11,546 bases of DNA, taken from NCBI GenBank assembly GCA_007127425.1, contig SKZJ01000283.1, forward strand, positions 1-11,546, written 5' to 3'. Below are positions 1 through 6,074 of the stretch, one piece after another. The position numbers were made by a program, and so were the translations under genes. The stretch's first letter is position 1; each line of letters begins with the position of its first letter. The notes beneath the pieces were generated by a model. The model saw nothing but the letters and a program-made list of their open reading frames with translations, did not search any database and was not told where the DNA came from. Origin of the DNA: Wenzhouxiangella sp. Its GTDB lineage: Bacteria > Pseudomonadota > Gammaproteobacteria > Xanthomonadales > Wenzhouxiangellaceae.

Positions 1-2690
1 GACAGGGTAAAGGCCAACTGGCTGATCGGATTGGCGCCGGCTTCAGCGATGTGGTAGCCGGAGATCGACACCGAATAGAAATTTCTTACGCCCTTGTCGA
101 TGAAGTACTGCTGGATATCGCCCATCATATGCAGGGCGAACTCGGTGGAGAAGATGCACGTGTTCTGGGCCTGGTCCTCCTTGAGGATGTCAGCCTGGAC
201 CGTGCCGCGCACGACCTTGAGCGTGTCGGCCTTGATCCTTTCGTAGGTCTCGGCATCGACGAGTTGATCGCCGGTGACACCGAGCATACCCAGGCCCAGC
301 CCGTCATTGCTCTCTGGCAACTGGCCGGTGTACTGCGGCTGGTCATCACCGAGCAGCTCGGCCTTCTTCTTCTCCGCCTGCTCCCACCGGCCGGTTTCCT
401 TGAGATGCTTTTCGACCTGCTGGTCAACAGCAGTGTTCATGAACATCGCCATCAGCATCGGCGCCGGGCCGTTGATGGTCATAGACACGGAGGTCGTCGG
501 GTCGGCCAGGTTAAAGCCCGAATAGAGCTTCTTCATGTCGTCGAGCGTGGCAATGGACACGCCGCTGTTGCCGACCTTGCCGTAGATGTCGGGCCGTTCG
601 GCCGGGTCCTCGCCGTAGAGCGTGACCGAGTCGAAGGCGGTCGACAGACGCTTGGCCGGTTGACCCTCGGACACGTAATGGAAACGCCGGTTGGTCCGCT
701 CGGGCGTCCCCTCACCGGCGAACATGCGAATGGGATCCTCGTTGACGCGCCGGTACGGGTAGACGCCCCCGGTATAGGGGTAGTGACCCGGCAGGTGCTC
801 CTTCATCAGGAAGACCAGTTGATCCCCCCAGTCGGCAGTCTGCGGCGCGGCAATCTTGGGAATCTGCAGACGCGACAGTGATTCGCGGTAATTGGAACCG
901 GAGATGGTCTTGCCGCGCACCTCGTAGCTGAACTCCTCGGCTTCGACCGAGGACTTGAGGGAAGGCCAGCTACGCAGCAGATCTCTGGCCTCTTCCGGAA
1001 TGGCGCGGGTGGCTTCAGTGTAACGCTGGCGAAGGTTGGTAATCGTGGCGTCTTCGTCCGAATCTTGAGAGTCGGGACTCGGGACTCGGGACTCGGGACT
1101 CGAAGGCACCTCCATGGGTTTTGGCAGGCCTTCTACGCCGAGTTCCTTCAGTACCTCGTAGTAATGCTGCGCCCGGCGAGCCTCTTCGGCCCAGGAAAGT
1201 ATCTTTTCATTGAGCGATCGGCCCTGCTCCGCAATCTCCGCCAGGTACCGAACCCGCTTCCCCGGAATCAATACAGATGGCTTCGGTTCCTTATCATCCA
1301 ACTCCACCCCAGGCTCAAAGTCACACCGCTCAGTGCCCCACACCGAGTCCCGAGTCCCGAGCCCCGAGTCCCGATCTCCACTCTCGTCAGAATCCACACC
1401 CCCACCGGACCTCCCCTGTTCCCGCAGAAGCCGACACAAATTCACAAACATCCAGGTCACCCCCGGATCGTTGAACTGGCTGGCAATGGTCGGGTAGACG
1501 GGAATGTCCTCATCGGCCAGCTCGAAAGCCAGGCGATTTCGCTTCCACTGCTTGCGCACGTCGCGCAAGGCATCCAGCGAACTTTGACGGTCGAACTTGT
1601 TCAGGATCACCAACTCGGCGAAGTCAAGCATGTCGATCTTCTCGAGCTGGCTGGCCGCGCCGTAGTCAGAAGTCATGACATACATGGGGAAATCCACCAG
1701 GTCGACCACCTCGGAATCGGACTGGCCAATACCGGCGGTTTCCAGAATGACCAGGTCAAAATCGGACGTTTTCAGAAGCGCGAGAGAATCGTCGACCACC
1801 TCGGATGTAGCCAGGTGCTGTCGGCGAGTTGCCATGGAACGCATGAACACCCGATCGGAGCGCAGCGTGTTCATGCGAATTCGATCGCCCAACAAGGCAC
1901 CGCCGGTGCGCCGGCGTGTCGGATCGACCGCCAGTACGGCAATGCGCATTTCCGGAAAATACTGCAAAAAACGATTGACCAGTTCATCAGTCACCGACGA
2001 CTTGCCCGCGCCCCCGGTTCCCGTCAAGCCGATGATCGGCACGCTACTGACTTCGGTTGCCCGCTTCCGAACCTGCGCCAGCTCATGCTCCGAAATGGTC
2101 CCACTCTCGATCTTCGACAACTGGCGTGCGACTGTCTTGGCATCAACCCCACCTTCCGAGTCCCGAGTCCCGAGTCCCGAGTCCCGATCAGTAGCGCCTG
2201 ACGAAGACATCCCAGCAAAACGTTCTGATCGGGCTTCCCGGGTTCGTTCTACCAGATCCCCGATCATGTCCTTCAACCCCATCTTCATGCCGTCATCGGG
2301 GTGATAAATACGGTTGACCCCCTGGGCCTCGAGTGCGCGGATTTCCTCCGGGGTGATGGTGCCGCCACCGCCACCGAACACCTGGATATGGCCCGCACCC
2401 TGCTCGGCCAGCATGTCGACCATGTACTTGAAATACTCGTTGTGCCCGCCCTGGTAGGAGCTCACGGCGATGCCGTCGGCATCTTCGCAAATGGCGGCGC
2501 GGACGATGTCGGCTACCGACCGGTTGTGTCCAAGGTGGACCACCTCGCAGCCCTCGGCCTGTATCAACCGACGCATCAGGTTGATGGCAGCATCGTGGCC
2601 ATCAAACAGGCTGGCAGCGGTGACGAAGCGAAGCGGGGCCTCAGCGGCCTCGCCCGCGGCACGGGTAACGGTCTCGGCGGTCGAAGTCAT
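1..2690 (-). CDS. icmF: Fused B12-dependent isobutyryl-CoA mutase (IcmF), C-terminus beyond the window
   Basis: The gene starts at ATG 2690 and stays open for 896 full codons to the window edge; family members are about 1,090 residues, so roughly the last 200 are missing. Domains in order: a B12-binding domain (about 20-150) with the DxH cobalt-ligand motif at D30-H32 and a glycine-rich loop at 106-110; a MeaB-like GTPase chaperone domain (about 215-420) with a Walker A loop at 221-231 (K230), ETAGIGQSD at 317-325 and NKFD at 364-367; then the substrate-binding mutase domain (from about 545). The family interconverts isobutyryl-CoA and butyryl-CoA (some members act on pivalyl-CoA) in the cytoplasm, with the G domain guarding cofactor loading. 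Gln842 sits where methylmalonyl-CoA mutase has its carboxylate-binding Arg, which argues against methylmalonyl-CoA. Linkers at about 168-178, 439-449 and 530-540 carry heptamer-repeat insertions. No strong ribosome binding site is seen. Confidence 0.93.
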   Translation of the reverse strand, partial: MTSTAETVTRAAGEAAEAPLRFVTAASLFDGHDAAINLMRRLIQAEGCEVVHLGHNRSVADIVRAAICEDADGIAVSSYQGGHNEYFKYMVDMLAEQGAGHIQVFGGGGGTITPEEIRALEAQGVNRIYHPDDGMKMGLKDMIGDLVERTREARSERFAGMSSSGATDRDSGLGTRDSEGGVDAKTVARQLSKIESGTISEHELAQVRKRATEVSSVPIIGLTGTGGAGKSSVTDELVNRFLQYFPEMRIAVLAVDPTRRRTGGALLGDRIRMNTLRSDRVFMRSMATRRQHLATSEVVDDSLALLKTSDFDLVILETAGIGQSDSEVVDLVDFPMYVMTSDYGAASQLEKIDMLDFAELVILNKFDRQSSLDALRDVRKQWKRNRLAFELADEDIPVYPTIASQFNDPGVTWMFVNLCRLLREQGRSGGGVDSDESGDRDSGLGTRDSVWGTERCDFEPGVELDDKEPKPSVLIPGKRVRYLAEIAEQGRSLNEKILSWAEEARRAQHYYEVLKELGVEGLPKPMEVPSSPESRVPSPDSQDSDEDATITNLRQRYTEATRAIPEEARDLLRSWPSLKSSVEAEEFSYEVRGKTISGSNYRESLSRLQIPKIAAPQTADWGDQLVFLMKEHLPGHYPYTGGVYPYRRVNEDPIRMFAGEGTPERTNRRFHYVSEGQPAKRLSTAFDSVTLYGEDPAERPDIYGKVGNSGVSIATLDDMKKLYSGFNLADPTTSVSMTINGPAPMLMAMFMNTAVDQQVEKHLKETGRWEQAEKKKAELLGDDQPQYTGQLPESNDGLGLGMLGVTGDQLVDAETYERIKADTLKVVRGTVQADILKEDQAQNTCIFSTEFALHMMGDIQQYFIDKGVRNFYSVSISGYHIAEAGANPISQLAFTL
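1074..1101 (+). repeat. Heptamer array (GGGACTC)x4, inside icmF, inverted relative to the other two
   Basis: Four perfect tandem copies of GGGACTC read on the plus strand, preceded by AGTC and followed by GAAGG. Because icmF is on the minus strand, this array is read as GAGTCCC and encodes a Ser/Pro/Glu/Arg-rich stretch (SSPESRVPSPDS) at about residues 530-540, between the GTPase and mutase domains. Confidence 0.95.
1345..1372 (-). repeat. Heptamer array (GGGACTC)x4, inside icmF, second copy
   Basis: Four tandem heptamers on the minus strand, preceded by GATC. One unit is GGGGCTC instead of GGGACTC; in the icmF frame this turns GGA into GGG, both glycine, so the peptide DRDSGLGTRDS (about residues 439-449) is identical to that of the first array. 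It lies just after the GTPase domain in a region rich in Ser, Asp and Gly. Confidence 0.95.
2158..2185 (-). repeat. Heptamer array (GGGACTC)x4, inside icmF, first copy
   Basis: Four perfect tandem copies on the minus strand, preceded by GATC and followed by GGAAGG. It encodes DRDSGLGTRDS at about residues 168-178, in the linker between the B12-binding and GTPase domains. Confidence 0.95.
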
Positions 2691-2722
2691 GAATGGCGGA
2701 TCCGGATTGCAAAAGACTTACC

Positions 2723-2751
2723 ATTTTACCGCCAGTTGGCGTTTCCCCCAA
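2723..2751 (-). promoter_or_regulatory. Candidate sigma-70 promoter for icmF
   Basis: On the minus strand TTGGGG (2751-2746) and TAAAAT (2728-2723) are separated by 17 bp. The -10 box matches five of six consensus bases and the -35 box only three. Transcription would begin near 2716, giving a leader of about 26 nt before ATG 2690. This is a consensus match only. Confidence 0.45.
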
Positions 2752-2789
2752 ACTTTGGTCGCCTCCTGCGCCGCAAGCGGCGGAATTCA

Positions 2790-2807
2790 TGCATCAGCAT
2801 TGATGCA
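2790..2807. promoter_or_regulatory. Perfect palindrome, likely operator of the ArsR-family repressor
   Basis: TGCATCA-GCAT-TGATGCA is a perfect 7-4-7 inverted repeat in the 150-bp gap between icmF and the repressor gene. Its right arm overlaps a candidate -35 box (TTGATG, 2800-2805) of the repressor, and it lies about 40 bp upstream of the candidate icmF -35 box. ArsR-family dimers bind such inverted repeats next to their own genes, so autoregulation is the natural reading; action on icmF is an inference. Confidence 0.55.
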
Positions 2808-2831
2808 ATTAGGGGCAATTTCGTAGATAAT
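2800..2831 (+). promoter_or_regulatory. Candidate promoter of the ArsR-family gene, possibly near-leaderless
   Basis: TTGATG (2800-2805) overlaps the palindrome. Two -10 choices follow: TAGATA (2824-2829, 18-bp spacer) or the better consensus GATAAT (2826-2831, 20-bp spacer). Either would start the transcript only a few bases before ATG 2841. There is no clear ribosome binding site in front of that ATG, which suits a very short or absent leader. Confidence 0.35.
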
Positions 2832-2840
2832 GGCCGCGCT

Positions 2841-3179
2841 ATGACTCAGACCGCCGTCAACCAATACACCCTGCCCCGGCCCCGGCCGGAGGAAATGGCG
2901 CGCCAGGCCGAAACGGCTGCCCGCTTTCTCAAGCTCATGGCCAATCCCAACCGGCTGATGATCCTGTGTCACCTGCTTGACGCAGAGTTATCGGTCAGCG
3001 AACTCAACTCGCACCTGCCGCTGAGCCAGTCGGCCCTGTCACAGCACCTGGCGCTGCTCAGGAACAGCGGGCTGGTGAACACGCGTCGCGAACAGCAGAC
3101 AATCTACTACTCGCTCGCCAGCGAAGAAGTGCACGCCGTCATGGCGGTGCTCTACGAGCAGTTCTGCCAGCCGCGCTGA
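2841..3179 (+). CDS. ArsR-family repressor of the BigR/SqrR/YgaV persulfide-sensing type
   Basis: This 112-residue protein is a winged helix-turn-helix regulator of normal ArsR size. The helix-turn-helix spans about residues 50-76, with the recognition helix around SQSALSQHLALLR (62-74), and the wing runs through the TRREQQTIYY stretch (81-90). Two cysteines, C43 (in ILCHLL) and C109 (four residues from the C-terminus), are 66 residues apart, the spacing of the redox pair in BigR (42/108) and SqrR (41/107), where sulfane sulfur links them and releases DNA. No ArsR-type CxC metal site is present. ATG 2841 is chosen because an ATG at 2829 opens only four codons and the homologous region begins after 2841. 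It is divergent from icmF and shares a palindromic gap with it. The sulfur-sensing role is inferred from cysteine placement. Confidence 0.88.
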   Translation: MTQTAVNQYTLPRPRPEEMARQAETAARFLKLMANPNRLMILCHLLDAELSVSELNSHLPLSQSALSQHLALLRNSGLVNTRREQQTIYYSLASEEVHAVMAVLYEQFCQPR

Positions 3180-3451
3180 CCAACGCGCCGCACTACTCTT
3201 GCCAAAGTCCACGTGATCGAAACCGCGGCGGCGCCCCATGCGCTGTAGCGAAGTATTTCATGCAATCGAAAATCGCTGACTTCGCCGAAATCGGGCGCAG
3301 CCAGGCGCAGCCCGACGGCCAGGCTCAACAGCGTGAAAGTGATCACCAGTGCCACGTAGTACCCCTGCCGACGGCGGATCCACAGCGTGGCAAATGCCGC
3401 CAGGTGCACAAGAAAAACGACCAGCAAAACGAGCAGGGTCAGATTGTTCAT
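3152..3451 (-). CDS. Small three-helix inner-membrane protein, unknown function
   Basis: This is a 99-residue protein of no recognised family. Hydrophobic stretches at about residues 4-24, 31-51 and 70-90 predict three membrane helices, with basic loops (RRR near 26-28, RRVGQR near the end). Its ATG overlaps the stop of the upstream symporter gene as ATGA, a sign of translational coupling, so it is probably made with the transporter and may be an accessory or stabilising subunit. Its last 28 bp overlap the end of the convergent ArsR-family gene. The frame is supported by its coupling to the transporter and by its hydrophobic pattern rather than by homology. Confidence 0.75.
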   Translation of the reverse strand: MNNLTLLVLLVVFLVHLAAFATLWIRRRQGYYVALVITFTLLSLAVGLRLAAPDFGEVSDFRLHEILRYSAWGAAAVSITWTLARVVRRVGQRGWQNCS

Positions 3452-4845
3452 GGCTGGCTGGACTTCCGCGCGCTGCGATAGCCGGCAAAGGCAATCGCCA
3501 GGGCAATGAAGAACGGAACCAGGCGCTCAATCGCATTGCCGGGCGCCTGCGGGAAGTAGCTGATGGTGACTGTCAGCGCGAAACCGGTGAACATGGCCGC
3601 AAGGCGATAGCCAGGGGCGACCCGCCCGCAGAACAGCAATACGATCAGCAGCGGGCCGAAGGCGTTGCCCAGCGCCTGCCAGGCAAACAGCACCCGGTCG
3701 AATATGGAGGCCGGAAAGAACAGCGCCAGCAGCACGGCCGCAATGCCGAGCAGAATGATCACCAGCCGGTCCATCTTCAGTGAAATTCGCCCGCGCCTGA
3801 GATCGTGACTGACCGCGGAACCCGCGACCAGCAGCTGGCTGTCCGAGGTCGACATGATGGCCGCCAGAACCCCACCGGTAATCAGCCCGCCCAGCACGGC
3901 CGGCAACAGATCCACTGCCAGCTGCAGGAGGACCGATTCACCGTCGGCCAGTTCGGGCAGCAGCACCCGCCCCGACCAACCCAGAACAACCATGCCGGTG
4001 TAGATGAGAGCGGCCCACGTGAGCGCCACATTTCGTGCGAACGGCACCTGGTCGGCCGACTCCAGGGCCATGAATCGATTGACGACATGCGGCTGCCCGG
4101 GATAGCCGAGACCGATACCGAACAAGCCGGCCACGAAAACCATGGCCAGCATCAAACCTGGCTGATCGACCAGACGCACCAGCGACGGGTCATCCAGAGC
4201 ATTGAGCCCGTCCCAGAGCGCAATCGGCCCTCCAACCGTCACCAGCGCCACGGCGGGCAATACCAGGGCGACGACCAGCATCATCAATCCCTGCAGCGCA
4301 TCGGTCACGCTGGCGGCCCAGAACCCACCGAGAAACACGTACAGGATCACGATCAAGGCCCCGACGATCATCGCGAAACCGGCCGAGACCGGAAGCGCCG
4401 TACTGATGGCCGTGCCGGCGGCCTGGAATTGCGAAGCGACGTAGAACGTGAAGCAGAACAGAATGATCAGCGCACCGAGCACCCTGAGCCATCGCTCGGT
4501 CCCGGCATCGGTGTCTTGCGCGAGGAACTCCACCAGGGTCAGGGCCTGGTTGGCATGACTGGCCGGCTGCAACCGGGGCGCAATGAACACCCAGTTAATG
4601 AAAAAGCCGGAAACCACCGCAGGGATCAGCCAGACGGCCTGCAGTCCCCAGGCATAGGCCGCACCGGACATTCCAAGAAGCGTCCAGGCCGAAGACGAAC
4701 TGGCCGAGGCACTGAGCGCGGCCACCAGCGGCCCCATGCGTCGTCCGGCGAGATGAAAGTCTTCGGTGTTGCCGATCCGCCGCTGGGCCCATACGCCGAT
4801 GCCCAGCAGCACCACGAGATAGATGAGTAGGGTTGTCGCGACCAT
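3448..4845 (-). CDS. Sodium:solute symporter, PutP-like (SSS family)
   Basis: A 465-residue inner-membrane carrier of the solute:sodium symporter family, close to the usual 480-500 residues. Many hydrophobic segments run from residue 3 to about 455, fitting 12-13 helices. Family marks are SGAAYAWG (60-67) in the second helix, GYPGQPHVVNRFMAL (247-261) as in the proline transporter PutP, and MSTSDSQLLV (331-340), whose S332/T333 match the sodium-site Ser/Thr of PutP. ATG 4845 is preferred to an upstream in-frame ATG at 5031, because the extra 62 residues would lie inside the preceding gene and are not transporter-like. Only a weak ribosome binding site is seen. It lies 28 bp after the barrel-protein gene and overlaps the small membrane protein gene by ATGA. 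The substrate cannot be read from sequence; an amino acid or carboxylate is likely for the family. Confidence 0.92.
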   Translation of the reverse strand: MVATTLLIYLVVLLGIGVWAQRRIGNTEDFHLAGRRMGPLVAALSASASSSSAWTLLGMSGAAYAWGLQAVWLIPAVVSGFFINWVFIAPRLQPASHANQALTLVEFLAQDTDAGTERWLRVLGALIILFCFTFYVASQFQAAGTAISTALPVSAGFAMIVGALIVILYVFLGGFWAASVTDALQGLMMLVVALVLPAVALVTVGGPIALWDGLNALDDPSLVRLVDQPGLMLAMVFVAGLFGIGLGYPGQPHVVNRFMALESADQVPFARNVALTWAALIYTGMVVLGWSGRVLLPELADGESVLLQLAVDLLPAVLGGLITGGVLAAIMSTSDSQLLVAGSAVSHDLRRGRISLKMDRLVIILLGIAAVLLALFFPASIFDRVLFAWQALGNAFGPLLIVLLFCGRVAPGYRLAAMFTGFALTVTISYFPQAPGNAIERLVPFFIALAIAFAGYRSARKSSQP

Positions 4846-4873
4846 GGCGCCCGAGTGTAGCAGCACCGCGGGC

Positions 4874-6016
4874 TTAGCGAATGCGCCAGGTGAACCTGGC
4901 ATAGACATCTTCATCGACCTGCAGGCGCCCGGCCCCGATACGTGGCTCCAGTTCGCGACGCCAGCGGTAGCGAATCTCAAGCGACAGGTCGGGTGTAAAG
5001 CGGCGCTGATAACGGACCTCGAACAACTCATCGTTGTTGCGGTAATCGTTGGAGGTCAGCCAACCCGCTCCGGCACGGCCGTAGACGGCACCCAGGTGGT
5101 GACCGGGAACAATATCGAGCAGGTTGGCGCTGAGTTGATAGGCGTTGCCCGAGACCCTGCCCTCGCCCGACAGGGAAAGTGCTCCAGGTCGCGGTCGGTT
5201 GAAGGATTGCCCCAACTCGCCGGCCACCAGCAGTCTCATTCCCCGGCTCCCGATCGGCCATGCCGCCGCCGTCTTGGCCGTAGCGGTCACGTAGTCTGCC
5301 CGAATGTCCCCGGTGCGCCCATCGACTGCCAATGCATCGGGGATCCAGTTGACACTGAATACGCGCATGACCAGCGGACCGGGATGCTCGGTTGCCTCCA
5401 GGGCGAAATGACCTCCCAGCCGGCTGCCGCTTTGCGAGAAGTCCAGCGGCGGACGCACGGTGTTGCCCGCGCCACGGCGATGGTTCAACTGACCGATCAG
5501 GTGACTGGTCCAGGTGTCGCTGATACGTGCCTGCCAGTGAATTCCATCCGTCCAGCCGATGCCCACATTGGACGAATCGTTACGGTCAAGGCTCTTGCCC
5601 GGCACAATGGGCAGATTGATGGCGGTCTGAAAACGGCCCAGGCGCCACTGGTGGCCGGCGCCGGCAAAAACGCGAGCGAGGTAAAACTCGTCGACATGCA
5701 CCTCGCCGGCATTCGTGCCTGTGGGAGAGGCCCGATAGCGATCCAACTTCAACCCGAAGTCGTTGCCTTCCGTGGACACTCGACCGGCCAGCCGCGTACG
5801 GAACCGCCACCCATCGGCGAAATCATTCTGCAACCAGGCCCTCAATCGGGCCTCCGCTCGCGTTGCCCGCTGCTTCTCGCCATCGCGTGCCTCGCGTTCA
5901 CTGGCAAACAGGCCGGAACGCAAATCTGCGCCGTAGGTCCAACGATCAGTATCGTCGGCCAGCGCCACGGGTATCAAGGCCAGAGCCGACACGACGGCGA
6001 CCAGCAGCCCCCTCAC
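4874..6016 (-). CDS. Outer-membrane beta-barrel protein (porin-like)
   Basis: The product has about 380 residues. Starting at GTG 6016 gives a typical signal peptide (a short basic start, then LLVAVVSALALIPVALA, cleaved before DDTDRW). The mature part is rich in alternating polar/hydrophobic strands (for example RTRLAGRVSTEG, EIRYRWRRELE, DVYARFTWRIR), in Gly, Arg and aromatic residues, and has no long hydrophobic helix, as expected for an outer-membrane barrel. The last residue is Arg rather than the classical Phe, though the final strand is otherwise barrel-like. An in-frame ATG at 6076 would add 20 residues before the signal peptide and overlap the divergent gene's start, so the GTG is preferred, without strong ribosome-binding-site support. 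First gene of an operon with a sodium symporter, it probably admits the same solute through the outer membrane. The exact family is not recognised. Confidence 0.8.
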   Translation of the reverse strand: MRGLLVAVVSALALIPVALADDTDRWTYGADLRSGLFASEREARDGEKQRATRAEARLRAWLQNDFADGWRFRTRLAGRVSTEGNDFGLKLDRYRASPTGTNAGEVHVDEFYLARVFAGAGHQWRLGRFQTAINLPIVPGKSLDRNDSSNVGIGWTDGIHWQARISDTWTSHLIGQLNHRRGAGNTVRPPLDFSQSGSRLGGHFALEATEHPGPLVMRVFSVNWIPDALAVDGRTGDIRADYVTATAKTAAAWPIGSRGMRLLVAGELGQSFNRPRPGALSLSGEGRVSGNAYQLSANLLDIVPGHHLGAVYGRAGAGWLTSNDYRNNDELFEVRYQRRFTPDLSLEIRYRWRRELEPRIGAGRLQVDEDVYARFTWRIR

Positions 6017-6058
6017 GCAATCAACGGTCGAAACCTGTACCCTGATTGATATAGAGCG

Positions 6059-6066
6059 CAGGAGAA
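6059..6066 (+). promoter_or_regulatory. Strong ribosome binding site fixing the start of the DUF151-PDZ gene
   Basis: CAGGAGAA lies with its GGAGA core nine bases before ATG 6075, decisive support for that start. It sits in the 58-bp gap between the divergent barrel-protein and nuclease genes. Confidence 0.8.
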
Positions 6067-6074
6067 ATCCTTCC

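Noticed and set aside
1074..2185. CRISPR-like array from the three repeat blocks
   Set aside because: Units are 7 bp in tandem without regular spacers, the blocks are far apart within a coding frame, and no cas genes are present.
1065..2201. 378-codon plus-strand open frame antisense to icmF, bounded by heptamer arrays
   Set aside because: It is the shadow of the minus-strand mutase, lengthened because the heptamer is stop-free on both strands.
2770..2781. Short hairpin GCCGC-AA-GCGGC upstream of the ArsR-family gene
   Set aside because: A 5-bp GC stem with a two-base loop is common by chance in DNA this GC-rich and has no T-run.
2301..2840. Extended upstream reading of the ArsR-family frame
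   Set aside because: The extra 180 codons lie antisense to the start of icmF and across the promoter gap, and the family begins near residue 1 of the 2841 start.
3805..4830. 341-codon open frame antisense to the symporter gene
   Set aside because: Its Gln/His/Arg-rich composition is the mirror of hydrophobic membrane codons.
4823..6049. 408-codon open frame antisense to the barrel-protein gene
   Set aside because: The minus-strand frame has a signal peptide and barrel pattern and fits the operon; this one has no signal or domain and a low-complexity composition.
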